From: an uncultured Saprospiraceae bacterium
GTDB taxonomy: Bacteria > Bacteroidota > Bacteroidia > Chitinophagales > Saprospiraceae
Assembly (NCBI GenBank): GCA_938018185.1
Contig: CALIIW010000285.1
Span: 1 to 35,249, forward strand
Reading direction: 5' to 3'
DNA length: 35,249 nt
Shown: one piece after another, positions 1 to 8,069 of the stretch
Layout of the letters: each line of letters begins with the position of its first letter
Position numbering within the stretch: position 1 is the first letter of the stretch
The notes under the pieces: model-generated
The model's input: the letters and a program-made list of their open reading frames with translations, nothing else
Database searches by the model: none
What the model was told of the DNA's origin: nothing
Made by a program: the position numbers and the translations under genes

Positions 1-1
1 T

Positions 2-427
2 TTGCATCCAGAAAATCCACTAAGGGGAAATAATGATGAACGCTTCGGCTCTAGATTTCCGGATATGCTCAAAACATATTCAAAAGAACTTAGAGAAAAA
101 TTTATCAATATTGGACAGGGCTTAAATCTAGATCTTAAAGAGGCCGTTTATCTTTCTCTGCAAGGACCTAATTTAGAAACTCCTGCGGAATACAATTATT
201 TTCATCTCATAGGCGCAGATCTTATCGGCATGTCTACCGTTCCTGAAGTAATCGTTGCTCGGCACATGGGCATGGAAGTTTGCGTGCTATCCATTGTCTC
301 TAACAAATGTTACCCAATTGAAGAGATTACAGAAACTACCATAGAAGAAGTGATTGCTATTGCTGGCAAAGCAGAACCTAAATTGACGGCGCTTGTCAAA
401 GGTTTTTTAGCTAAAATTAGTTCGTAG
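2..427 (+). CDS. Purine nucleoside phosphorylase, C-terminal part (5' end outside window)
   Basis: Phosphorolysis of purine (deoxy)nucleosides to free base and (deoxy)ribose-1-phosphate in cytoplasmic purine salvage. The frame is open at the left edge, so only about the last 141 codons are present; the family is usually about 270 residues, so roughly half is missing and the apparent TTG start is not a real one. GPNLETPAEY matches the family's substrate-loop motif. GMSTVPEVIVARHMGMEV is the classic PNP/MTAP family 2 signature, and the Asn in SIVSNK corresponds to the purine-contacting Asn of trimeric PNPs. These match inosine/guanosine PNPs rather than the hexameric DeoD type. MTA phosphorylase is a related alternative, less likely because of the purine-site Asn. 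The next gene starts 59 bases downstream; no convincing terminator was seen. Confidence 0.9.
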   Translation: MHPENPLRGNNDERFGSRFPDMLKTYSKELREKFINIGQGLNLDLKEAVYLSLQGPNLETPAEYNYFHLIGADLIGMSTVPEVIVARHMGMEVCVLSIVSNKCYPIEEITETTIEEVIAIAGKAEPKLTALVKGFLAKISS

Positions 428-486
428 TTTTCTCAAAAACTTGTATTTTGTTTTAGAATCACTTCTGTAATAAATAATTTCACATC

Positions 487-939
487 ATGCAAAACATATT
501 TGAAGCCAAAGGTGCTGAAACATTAATCAAAAGAATTAATGCACTTACTCCCGAATCCAAAGCCCAATGGGGTAAAATGTCTGTTGATCAAATGCTAGCA
601 CATTGTAATGTTGCTTTTGACATGGCCTACACAGATAAATATCCCAAAGCTGGAGGATTTAAGAAGATCATGCTTAAGCTGTTTGTGAAAAATGCCGTTG
701 TTGGTCCAAAACCTTATCCTAAAAACGGGCGTACAGCTCCTGAATTTATAATCGAAGGCTCCAGAGATTTTGATAAAGAAAAACAAATTCTTATAGACTA
801 TATCAATAAAACAAATGAGCTAGGGGCAGCTACCTTTGAAGGTAAAGAAAATATCAACTTTGGTGCCCTTTCGACCCAAGAATGGAATACAATGTTTAGC
901 AAACATATGGACCATCATTTTACTCAGTTTGGCGTTTAG
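487..939 (+). CDS. DUF1569 / DinB-like four-helix protein
   Basis: A 150-residue cytoplasmic protein that resembles the DUF1569 branch of the DinB/YfiT superfamily. Supporting features are WGKMSVDQMLAHCN near residues 29-41 and a C-terminal LSTQEWNTMFSKHMDHHFTQFG block. His39, His140 and His143/144 would sit together in the four-helix bundle as the metal-binding triad typical of DinB proteins. There is no signal peptide or membrane segment. Family members are often thiol-dependent or of unknown substrate, so no reaction is proposed. It stands alone between the phosphorylase and uvrA. Family assignment is reasonably firm from the paired His motifs; function is unknown. Confidence 0.75.
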   Translation: MQNIFEAKGAETLIKRINALTPESKAQWGKMSVDQMLAHCNVAFDMAYTDKYPKAGGFKKIMLKLFVKNAVVGPKPYPKNGRTAPEFIIEGSRDFDKEKQILIDYINKTNELGAATFEGKENINFGALSTQEWNTMFSKHMDHHFTQFGV

Positions 940-997
940 AGATCAATTCTTTATCGATTATTTTTAAAAGAGCCTTAAAATCTATCTACTAAATACT

Positions 998-1005
998 TAC
1001 CTTTG
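998..1005 (+). promoter_or_regulatory. Bacteroidota-type -7 box for uvrA
   Basis: TACCTTTG matches the phylum's TAnnTTTG promoter element, about 50 bases before the uvrA start. No clear TTTG -33 element lies at 19-21 bases upstream, so this rests on the -7 box alone. No LexA-like operator was recognised. Confidence 0.45.
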
Positions 1006-1056
1006 CTTGCTTGGTCAAATTTTATACGCCAAGCATAATCAAGCAGAATTCACTAA

Positions 1057-3942
1057 ATGGGTAAGACAGTAAAAGCAACTAAACCTAAAGCCGCAAAAAC
1101 ACAAAAATCTCGTAAAGCAGCTATTAAGTCGGACGATGTCATAGAGATCATAGGTGCCAATGAAAATAACCTAAAAGGCATCAGCTGTGATATCCCTAGA
1201 AATCAACTTGTAGTTATTACGGGATTAAGTGGTTCTGGCAAATCTTCACTAGCTTTTGACACCATCTACGCAGAAGGCCAAAGAAGGTATATGGAAACCT
1301 TTACTTCCTACGCAAGACAGTTTATTGGCGAAATGACGAGACCTGATGTCGAAAAAATCAATGGCCTAAGTCCAGTTATTTCAATAGAACAAAAAACTAC
1401 TGGGCGAAATCCAAGATCGACGGTTGGTACAATCACAGAAGTTTATGACTTTATTAGACTGCTTTATGCTAGGGCAGGTCAAGCCTATTCCTATGTGACT
1501 GGAAAGAAAATGGTTCGGTACACTGAAGAGCAAATGGGGGACCACATTTTTAAAAATTTTAAAAACAAAAAAATCTTGCTTCTTGCGCCATTAGTGAGAG
1601 CAAGAAAAGGCCATTATAGAGAACTATTTGACCAAATAAAAAAACAAGGTTTTACTAAAGTTCGTGTTGACGGCGAAGTAATAGATATAAAACCAGGAAT
1701 GCAATTGGACAGATATAAAGTCCATGATATTGAAGTAGTAATCGATCGTTTGGCAGTTGAAGCTGCTAAAAAAGATAGGTTGTCTTCCTCTTTGCAAACA
1801 GCACTTAGAATGGGTACTGGTTTTATTATGGTGTCTGATCACAAAAGTGGAGAAATACATTCTTACAGTAAATTATTGATGTGTCCAGAATCTGGCATTT
1901 CTTACGAAGAACCATCTCCCAATGCCTTTTCATTTAATTCCCCTTATGGTGCTTGTCCCCAATGTAAAGGTTTGGGTAAACTACCAAATGCAGATATCAA
2001 TAAAGTAATCCCTGATGATACTTTAAGTATTAATAAGATGGGCATAGTTCCTTTCGGGGAGGTGAGAGATAATTATTCTTTCAAACAATTGAGAGCAATA
2101 GCCAAAAAATTTAAATTCACATTTTCCACGCCGATCAAAGATATTCCAAAAGAGGCTTTAGAAATGATATTATATGGAGGCGGCAAAGTCTCTATGAAAT
2201 TGGGTTCTAGTAAAAATGATTTTGTTTATGATCTAAGTGCTGATGGAATCTGCAACATGCTAGTGACCTGGTATAAAACCAGTACTTCTGATAAAATAAG
2301 AAGGTGGGCTGAAGAATTTATGACCGTAGATAAATGTAGTGAATGTGCGGGTCAACGCCTTAAAAAAGAATCATTACATTTTAAAATTGCTGAAAAAAAT
2401 ATTGCAGACCTTGCAGAAATGGACCTTGTTGACTTAGAGAAGTGGATAAAACAAGTGGATAAAAGTTTAGACAAACGTACCCTTAGAATTGCCAAGGAAA
2501 TACTAAACGAAATTAAACTAAGACTAGGTTTTCTTTTGCACGTAGGTCTTGATTATCTTTCATTAAATAGACCGGCAAGATCTTTGTCTGGTGGGGAGGC
2601 TCAGCGTATCAGACTGGCTACCCAAATAGGATCCCATCTGACAGGGATTACCTATATCTTAGATGAGCCTAGCATTGGCTTACATCAAAGAGATAATCAT
2701 AAACTAATAGAAGCCTTAAGAGAACTCTGTGACATTGGAAATACTGTAATAGTAGTTGAGCATGATAAGGACATCATGTTAGCTTCAGATTTTTTGATGG
2801 ACCTTGGCCCCGGTGCCGGAAAGCATGGTGGAGAAATTGTTGCCATCGGAACTCCAAAGGAATTTCTCAAAAGCAATACAGTTACTGCTGATTATTTAAA
2901 CGATACTAGAAGAATTGAAATTCCAGAAGAGAGAAGAAAGGGCACAGGAAAATTCTTAGAGTTAAAAGGTGCAGAAGGCAATAACTTAAAAAAAGTAAAC
3001 ATTAAAATTCCCCTAGGTACATTCACTTGTGTCACAGGAGTTTCTGGATCTGGTAAATCAACTTTAATAAATGATACACTTTATCCTATCTTAAGGAGGC
3101 ATTGCTATAGAAGCCAACAAAAACCTTTGGAATATAAAAGCATCAAAGGTTTAGAGCATATTGATAAAGTCATCGAAATCGATCAAGCCCCTATCGGTAG
3201 AACACCCAGATCAAATCCTGCAACCTACACTGGTGTCTTTACAAACATACGAGGGATATTTGCAGACCATCCAGAATCAAAAATTAGAGGTTATAAACCA
3301 GGTAGATTTTCTTTTAATGTAAAAGGAGGTAGATGTGAAGATTGTGGAGGTGGAGGAAAAAGAGTTATCGAAATGAACTTTCTTCCAGATGTTCAAGTTG
3401 AATGTGAAACTTGTAATGGCAAAAGATATAATCGTGAAACATTAGAAATTGTTTACAAAGGAAAGTCTATTTCGGATGTCTTAAACATGACTGTCAACGA
3501 GGCGGTAGAATTCTTTAAGCCATATCCAAAGATTTTTAGAAAAATGAAAACCTTACAAGACGTTGGTTTGGGGTACATACAGTTGGGCCAACAAGCAACA
3601 ACTTTATCTGGTGGTGAAGCTCAAAGAGTAAAGCTCTCAGAAGAACTTGCAAAAAAGGATACGGGCAATACAATCTATATCTTAGATGAACCGACAACTG
3701 GTTTGCATTTTGAAGACATTAGGCATCTATTAAAAGTTTTAAATAAGTTGGTTGACAAAGGCAACTCAATCATCATTATTGAACACAATCTTGATGTCAT
3801 AAAAATGGCTGATCACATAATTGATATTGGACCTGAAGGCGGAAAAGGTGGTGGTCAAGTTATTGCTGAAGGTACTCCTGAGCAAATAGTTAAAGTCAAA
3901 GGAAGCTATACAGGAAAGTATCTTAAGTTAGAAATGAAATAA
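1057..3942 (+). CDS. uvrA: UvrABC excinuclease subunit A
   Basis: Damage-recognition ATPase of nucleotide excision repair; an A2 dimer loads UvrB on damaged DNA. Two ABC cassettes are visible: Walker A GLSGSGKS at 56-63 with signature LSGGEAQR and the ILDEPSIGLH Walker B, then Walker A GVSGSGKST near 662 with a second LSGGEAQR and ILDEPTTGLH. The C-terminal zinc finger needed for DNA binding is intact (Cys760, Cys763, Cys783, Cys786). The N-terminal zinc module keeps Cys276, Cys300 and Cys303, but the second ligand is Ser279 (CPESG instead of CPxCG). Length (961 aa) is normal apart from a roughly 26-residue Lys/Ala-rich start before the usual I-E-I-I-G-A opening. It is monocistronic here. Confidence 0.97.
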   Translation: MGKTVKATKPKAAKTQKSRKAAIKSDDVIEIIGANENNLKGISCDIPRNQLVVITGLSGSGKSSLAFDTIYAEGQRRYMETFTSYARQFIGEMTRPDVEKINGLSPVISIEQKTTGRNPRSTVGTITEVYDFIRLLYARAGQAYSYVTGKKMVRYTEEQMGDHIFKNFKNKKILLLAPLVRARKGHYRELFDQIKKQGFTKVRVDGEVIDIKPGMQLDRYKVHDIEVVIDRLAVEAAKKDRLSSSLQTALRMGTGFIMVSDHKSGEIHSYSKLLMCPESGISYEEPSPNAFSFNSPYGACPQCKGLGKLPNADINKVIPDDTLSINKMGIVPFGEVRDNYSFKQLRAIAKKFKFTFSTPIKDIPKEALEMILYGGGKVSMKLGSSKNDFVYDLSADGICNMLVTWYKTSTSDKIRRWAEEFMTVDKCSECAGQRLKKESLHFKIAEKNIADLAEMDLVDLEKWIKQVDKSLDKRTLRIAKEILNEIKLRLGFLLHVGLDYLSLNRPARSLSGGEAQRIRLATQIGSHLTGITYILDEPSIGLHQRDNHKLIEALRELCDIGNTVIVVEHDKDIMLASDFLMDLGPGAGKHGGEIVAIGTPKEFLKSNTVTADYLNDTRRIEIPEERRKGTGKFLELKGAEGNNLKKVNIKIPLGTFTCVTGVSGSGKSTLINDTLYPILRRHCYRSQQKPLEYKSIKGLEHIDKVIEIDQAPIGRTPRSNPATYTGVFTNIRGIFADHPESKIRGYKPGRFSFNVKGGRCEDCGGGGKRVIEMNFLPDVQVECETCNGKRYNRETLEIVYKGKSISDVLNMTVNEAVEFFKPYPKIFRKMKTLQDVGLGYIQLGQQATTLSGGEAQRVKLSEELAKKDTGNTIYILDEPTTGLHFEDIRHLLKVLNKLVDKGNSIIIIEHNLDVIKMADHIIDIGPEGGKGGGQVIAEGTPEQIVKVKGSYTGKYLKLEMK

Positions 3943-3977
3943 ACCAACTTTTGCAGGAACTCTAAAGAAAATTAAAG

Positions 3978-4008
3978 TTTGTAATTCATAATTATTTACC
4001 TAAATTTC
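3978..4008 (+). promoter_or_regulatory. Promoter of the GH3-family gene
   Basis: TTTG at 3978-3981 is followed by a 19-base spacer and TAAATTTC at 4001-4008. This is the Bacteroidota -33/-7 arrangement with one mismatch in the -7 box. It would place the transcript start only about 10 bases before the start codon at 4023. Confidence 0.45.
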
Positions 4009-4022
4009 ATTTACAAGCTTTA

Positions 4023-5552
4023 ATGATGGTCAGAAAAAGTATCGACATATTCATGCGTTGGTACCTTGCCCAACGGTATAAGAGAATAAAGAATTATATG
4101 GATTTTCCTGTTTTAGTGCAGGAAAGATGGCTAGACAATATACGTAGTGCAGCTTCTTATACTGAATGGGGCAAGCGTCATGATTTTTCAAAAGTAAAAA
4201 CCAGAAAAGAATTTGCCTCTTGTATGCCTATCCAGGATTATGAATCCTTAAAGCCTTATATAGATAGAATGATGATGGGAGAACCAGATGTGCTATGGAA
4301 TGGAGAAACAAGGTGGTTTTCAAAATCTTCTGGTACGACCACTTCAAAATCAAAATACATCCCTGTCTCATCCCATAATTTAAGACACTGCCACATAAAA
4401 GGGACTTGGGATACGATGTCGATGATTTATAATCAATTGCCATATGCAACACAGTTTAGATATAAGACACTTCTTATGGGCGGTTGCATAGACCCAGTAC
4501 CAGGCAATCCAAGAGCAATGGCTGGAGATGTTTCTGCGATTATGATCGAGCATATGCCAAGAATAGCAAGACCTTTTTTTACGCCTGATTTTGAAATTGC
4601 TCTAATGAAAAATTTCGAAGAGAAATTGGAAGTTAAAGCCAAGATTTTAGCAAAGGAAAAGGACATGGTCATGATCGGAGGGGTACCAACCTGGCTGATT
4701 GTTTTGTTTAGAAAAATTTTGGAAAACACTGGCAAAGAAAACATGCTAGAGGTTTGGCCAAACCTACAAGTGTACACACATGGAGGCGTTAGTTTTGCTC
4801 CATACAAAGAGCAGTTTGCACAATTCTTTCCAGGGGATCAAGTTAAATATTTTGAAATTTATAATGCTTCCGAAGGCTATTTTGGAATGCAACATGGCGT
4901 TGATGATGAGGACATGCTACTGCTAATGGATTCTGGTGTATATTATGAATTTTTACCACAAAGTGAATGGTACAAAAAAGAGAAGGAAACAATTTTATTA
5001 GAGGATATTGAAATAGGCCAAAATTATGCACTAGTCATAAGTACAAATGCTGGATTATGGAGATACACCACAGGCGATACAATTTCATTTACTTCAAAAA
5101 CACCGTTTAGGTTTAAGATCACAGGAAGGATAAACCAATTTGTAAATGCCTTTGGTGAAGAAGTCATTGTAGAGAATACAGATATGGCTCTAGCCAAAAC
5201 TTGTGAGGCTATTCCTGCTACAGTGGCAGATTATACCGTTGCGCCAAAGTACTTTGAAGGAAATAGTAAAGGAGGCCATGAATGGTTGCTTGAATTTAAA
5301 AACCCGCCTGCTGACTTAGATCTTTTTGCAAGATTATTGGATGAAAATTTGAAAGACCTTAACTCTGATTATCAAGCAAAAAGGTTTAAAGATTTAGCCC
5401 TTTTGCCACTTAAAATTACAAGTTTGCCTCCAGGCACTTTTTCAAAATGGTTTAAATCTCAAGGTAGGTACACTACACAAGCAAAAGTCCCTCGCCTAGC
5501 CAATCATAGAGATTATGTGGATGATATTTTGCAAATACTTCAAAGCCCATGA
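4023..5552 (+). CDS. GH3-family acyl-adenylating enzyme
   Basis: A 509-residue member of the GH3 family, which belongs to the ANL adenylating superfamily; plant members conjugate amino acids to auxin or jasmonate. Visible signatures are the phosphate-binding loop SSGTTTSKSKYIP (102-114), the YNASEGYFG motif in the position of the ANL acid/adenine motif, and WRYTTGD, which carries the conserved Asp for ribose contact. No carrier domain, signal peptide or membrane span is seen, so it should be a cytoplasmic acid-activating ligase; its acid and acceptor cannot be read from sequence. Two consecutive ATGs (4023 and 4026) are possible starts. It overlaps the next gene by four bases (ATGA), implying translational coupling. 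Bacterial GH3 proteins are common in Bacteroidota but little studied. Confidence 0.88.
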   Translation: MMVRKSIDIFMRWYLAQRYKRIKNYMDFPVLVQERWLDNIRSAASYTEWGKRHDFSKVKTRKEFASCMPIQDYESLKPYIDRMMMGEPDVLWNGETRWFSKSSGTTTSKSKYIPVSSHNLRHCHIKGTWDTMSMIYNQLPYATQFRYKTLLMGGCIDPVPGNPRAMAGDVSAIMIEHMPRIARPFFTPDFEIALMKNFEEKLEVKAKILAKEKDMVMIGGVPTWLIVLFRKILENTGKENMLEVWPNLQVYTHGGVSFAPYKEQFAQFFPGDQVKYFEIYNASEGYFGMQHGVDDEDMLLLMDSGVYYEFLPQSEWYKKEKETILLEDIEIGQNYALVISTNAGLWRYTTGDTISFTSKTPFRFKITGRINQFVNAFGEEVIVENTDMALAKTCEAIPATVADYTVAPKYFEGNSKGGHEWLLEFKNPPADLDLFARLLDENLKDLNSDYQAKRFKDLALLPLKITSLPPGTFSKWFKSQGRYTTQAKVPRLANHRDYVDDILQILQSP

Positions 5553-5884
5553 AACAAGAATTTGACGAAAAATCCATTCAATTGATATCAAGCAGATTCG
5601 AATTAGAACAAGACTTGGAAGCTGCTACGGAAGAACAATTGATAATTGCTTTATCTGACCGCATAGCTTGGATGATTGAATATAGCATGGAGTATCTGCT
5701 CAGTTTATTGTACAGAATGGATGTCTTGGAAGTGAATATCAATGAGGCATTAAATCCCGCAAATCCAGATCCTGCAAATGTCGCATTAGCTAAGCTAATA
5801 GTTGAAAGGCAAAAGTTAAGAATCCAAACCAGAAAAGATTTTAAGTCTCCTGATTTAGAAGATGAAGCAGATTGGAATCTGTAG
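5549..5884 (+). CDS. Small helical protein coupled to the GH3 gene
   Basis: An unrecognised 111-residue protein. Its start codon overlaps the GH3 stop (ATGA at 5549-5552), a strong sign that it is a real, co-translated gene. The sequence is acidic and predicted helical throughout, with SDRIAWMIEYSMEYLLSLLYRMDVLE near the middle as an amphipathic stretch and an acidic tail ending EDEADWNL. It has no signal peptide, no cysteine and no catalytic motif. A minus-strand open frame of similar length covers the same bases but lacks coupling or a recognisable product, so the plus strand is preferred. Inference only: it may be a partner or stabiliser of the GH3 enzyme. Confidence 0.7.
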   Translation: MKQEFDEKSIQLISSRFELEQDLEAATEEQLIIALSDRIAWMIEYSMEYLLSLLYRMDVLEVNINEALNPANPDPANVALAKLIVERQKLRIQTRKDFKSPDLEDEADWNL

Positions 5885-5888
5885 GTGG

Positions 5889-6031
5889 ATTCAGAAGTAA
5901 AGCCAAAACGCCAGAGGTCCAATTAAGAAGCACTATGGCATGCCATAGTGCTTCTTATGTCAGGTGTCAACACTTGGTACTAGATATAGCTGAATTCATT
6001 TGGCGTGATTTTTATAAAAAATCATGACAAA
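5889..6031 (+). repeat. Dispersed intergenic repeat R1, copy A
   Basis: Lies between two convergent genes. It shares with 35037-35158 the blocks ATTCAGAAGTAA, AACGCCAGAGG, a TGTNAACACTNGGTAC block, TTGAATTCATTTGGCG (here with CTG before AATTC) and GATTTTT...AAAAATCATGACAAA, in the same order and orientation. The middle is replaced by a perfect palindrome (5924-5957). A CGCCA near the left and a TGGCG near the right give the ends a partial inverted symmetry. Confidence 0.75.
5924..5957. terminator. Perfect 34-base palindrome, likely bidirectional terminator
   Basis: A perfect inverted repeat with no spacer, centred at 5940/5941: the arm TAAGAAGCACTATGGCA is followed directly by its reverse complement. 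It lies between the ends of the convergent genes at 5549-5884 (+) and 6057-6752 (-). It has no long U tract, so termination is inferred from position and stem strength. Confidence 0.55.
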
Positions 6032-6056
6032 AAAATCGATTATCAATGTTTTACCA

Positions 6057-6752
6057 CTATTTAGTAGACCTATAATTAACCTTTGGTGTTACAAACTCAG
6101 TTGTAATGATATAATCCATTATTTTACTTATGCCTTCAACCCTTCTTCTTCTAGTGAGATAAATAGTACCTGGTCCAGTTGCTAATGTATATATTAATTC
6201 CTTAGGCACTATGAGTTTGTTTTTATCACTAGGTCCATTCATTCTCCAAGGTTTAATTTCATCGTTGGCATCCGTAAACATGATCATCATTGTTTCTTCT
6301 TTTTCTAAAGGAGGCCCTTCCCAATGAATAATAAGAGGATCGTTTTCTGTAAACTGAGAAGGAGATATAAAGAAGGTGTCAATTGGCATGTATGGAAGGT
6401 CAATTTGTTCCTTGAGTCCATTTTCAAGATCAAATTTAAAGCTATATTCTTTTGGCGCAGGGGTTTTCTTCTTTAAAGAATACTTGTAGTATTTTCTCTT
6501 TAAGGGAATTTTGGGTACTTCAAATTCATTAATGTAAAGCTTTCCGTTTAAGTGAGCTGCAATAGCATGCTCCCTATACTTGCCGGCTTGAAAATTTGCT
6601 TCCCCTTTCAAGATACCAGTGTCAATATCGTAGCTGGTATAAATGTCTGTGACAACTTGTACATTTTTCAAAGGGTCTTCTTCTTTTATAGGCTCTTGTG
6701 TGCAGCTGGCAAAAAGAATAGTTAAAATAGCTAATATTGTTATTGGTTTCAT
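6057..6752 (-). CDS. Predicted lipoprotein, function unknown
   Basis: A 231-residue protein starting with a lipoprotein signal: a short n-region, the hydrophobic stretch ITILAILTILFAS and a lipobox Cys at position 17 followed by TQEP. It lacks an obvious inner-membrane retention signal and has an acidic tether (KEEDP), so anchoring in the outer membrane is plausible. The body looks beta-rich, with alternating hydrophobic stretches and a basic RRRR near residue 200; no family was recognised. It is divergent from the hydroxyacid dehydrogenase, with about 60 bases between the two starts, and converges on the GH3 operon over repeat R1. It is a real gene by signal peptide and codon use; no role can be given. 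Confidence 0.8.
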   Translation of the reverse strand: MKPITILAILTILFASCTQEPIKEEDPLKNVQVVTDIYTSYDIDTGILKGEANFQAGKYREHAIAAHLNGKLYINEFEVPKIPLKRKYYKYSLKKKTPAPKEYSFKFDLENGLKEQIDLPYMPIDTFFISPSQFTENDPLIIHWEGPPLEKEETMMIMFTDANDEIKPWRMNGPSDKNKLIVPKELIYTLATGPGTIYLTRRRRVEGISKIMDYIITTEFVTPKVNYRSTK

Positions 6753-6781
6753 CTTATTAAGGTGTATATCAGCAAGATAAG

Positions 6782-6789
6782 TACTTTTG
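6782..6789 (+). promoter_or_regulatory. -7 box for the hydroxyacid dehydrogenase
   Basis: TACTTTTG matches TAnnTTTG exactly, 23 bases before the start codon at 6813, inside the short divergent intergenic region. No clear -33 partner was seen. Confidence 0.45.
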
Positions 6790-6812
6790 AATCAAATATT
6801 GTATAGCATAAA

Positions 6813-7754
6813 ATGAAAAATATACTCATTACTTACAAAGTGTTTCCCAAATTGATAGAAAGTCTGATTAAAGAAGGCTTTCATGTGGACTATAAACCTG
6901 GAATTTCTGTAGCTGAAGCTACTACTTTGATAAAGTCCTATCAGGGATTGATTGTAGGAGGGGCAAGTTTCAAAGTCGATGAGCATTTCTTGGATCATGC
7001 AACATCTCTTGAATTTATTGGAAGACCTGGTTCAGGTTTAGATACAATTGACTTAAAAGCATGTGAAAAAAGGAGCATAAAAGTCATCAATTCGCCGGAA
7101 GGCAATAGAAATGCGGTAGCAGAACATGCATTGGCTATGCTATTGGGTCTTTTGAACAAGTTAAGATGGGCAGATGAAGAAGTACGAAATAAGATATGGG
7201 AAAGAGAAAGAAACCGTGGTTTTGAGTTGTCGGGCAAAACAGTCGGTATTATAGGCTTTGGAAACACTGGTGCTCAGTTTGCTAAAAAATTATCCGGATT
7301 GGATGTACAAATTTTAGCTTATGATAAGTACAAAAATTCTTTTACTGAAGAAATGGCATTTGTAAAAGAAAGTTCCTTGCAAGATATATGGTTGGAAGCC
7401 GACATTATTAGTTTTCATGTGCAGTATAATGCAGAAACCCATTATTATTTGGATACTGACTTTATAAAGCAATGTAAAAAGAAAATTATTGTAATTAATA
7501 CTTCTAGAGGCCCAATTGTGGATACAAAAGCTTTGCTGTTAGGTCTAGAAAGCGGGCAAGTGTCGGGAGCTTGTCTAGACGTTCTTGAAAATGAAAATCC
7601 GAAGACATTTACCCTTGAGGAATTAGAGATTCATGACAAATTGTTTAATCTTAAGCAAACTATTTACAGCCCGCATGTTGCGGGATGGTCAGATAAATCT
7701 AAAGTAGGTATGTCAATGGTTCTTTTTGATAAAATAATGGAAATGTCTAAATAA
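6813..7754 (+). CDS. D-2-hydroxyacid dehydrogenase, phosphoglycerate dehydrogenase-like
   Basis: An NAD-dependent oxidoreductase of the D-isomer 2-hydroxyacid dehydrogenase family. The nucleotide fold carries GFGNTG at 148-153 and an acidic residue after the second strand (Asp171 in AYDKY), which favours NAD over NADP. The catalytic set is present: Arg232 (NTSRGPIVD), Glu259 (DVLENEN) and His288 (SPHVAGWS). At 313 residues it has no C-terminal ACT domain, so it is the short form, as in many Bacteroidota SerA-like proteins. Phosphoglycerate dehydrogenase is plausible, but no serC neighbour is here to support it, and another hydroxyacid substrate cannot be excluded. It is monocistronic, with a weak ATCAG/CTGAT hairpin just after the stop. 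Confidence 0.88.
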   Translation: MKNILITYKVFPKLIESLIKEGFHVDYKPGISVAEATTLIKSYQGLIVGGASFKVDEHFLDHATSLEFIGRPGSGLDTIDLKACEKRSIKVINSPEGNRNAVAEHALAMLLGLLNKLRWADEEVRNKIWERERNRGFELSGKTVGIIGFGNTGAQFAKKLSGLDVQILAYDKYKNSFTEEMAFVKESSLQDIWLEADIISFHVQYNAETHYYLDTDFIKQCKKKIIVINTSRGPIVDTKALLLGLESGQVSGACLDVLENENPKTFTLEELEIHDKLFNLKQTIYSPHVAGWSDKSKVGMSMVLFDKIMEMSK

Positions 7755-8069
7755 AGCAGATCAGCATACTGATTTATTGCTAAGGTTTAGTTGAAAACAG
7801 GACTATTTTAAAATTATCTTTAGACCAAATAGAGATTAGCAATCATTTTTAAATATGGAAGACAAGCTTAGTTATTAACTCATTACAGATTAAGCTTTAA
7901 TGCCATACTAAACAGGATTTAGATTAATCCACTTTTTTATTCAAACTTAATTGACTGACAACGTTTATTGCAGCCTTATATTTTTGATAAAAGAGGCCTT
8001 TTTATTATCATTGCACACTAGTCTAAAATGGAATTAATATTATTAATAAATCAATCAAAACAAAACTAC
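7755..8069. other. Gap before the TonB receptor gene
   Basis: AT-rich and non-coding. It holds a small hairpin at 7760-7773 after the upstream gene, an inverted repeat AAGCTTA/TAAGCTT at 7864-7870 and 7891-7897, and a candidate promoter at 7983-8013. Nothing else was recognised. Confidence 0.5.
7983..8013 (+). promoter_or_regulatory. Promoter of the receptor/exported protein/PorV operon
   Basis: TTTG at 7983-7986, a 19-base spacer, then TATCATTG at 8006-8013, which is one mismatch from TAnnTTTG. It would give a leader of about 50 bases to the preferred start at 8070. Confidence 0.45.

Noticed and set aside
4433..4807. Minus-strand 124-codon frame inside the GH3 gene
   Set aside because: Fully antisense to conserved GH3 motifs.
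5578..5922. Minus-strand 114-codon frame opposite the GH3-coupled gene
   Set aside because: The plus-strand gene has start-stop coupling; the minus frame has no signal, motif or spacing support.
8028..8069. Upstream in-frame ATG giving 14 more residues on the TonB receptor
   Set aside because: It would put a polar segment before an otherwise ideal signal peptide beginning at 8070.
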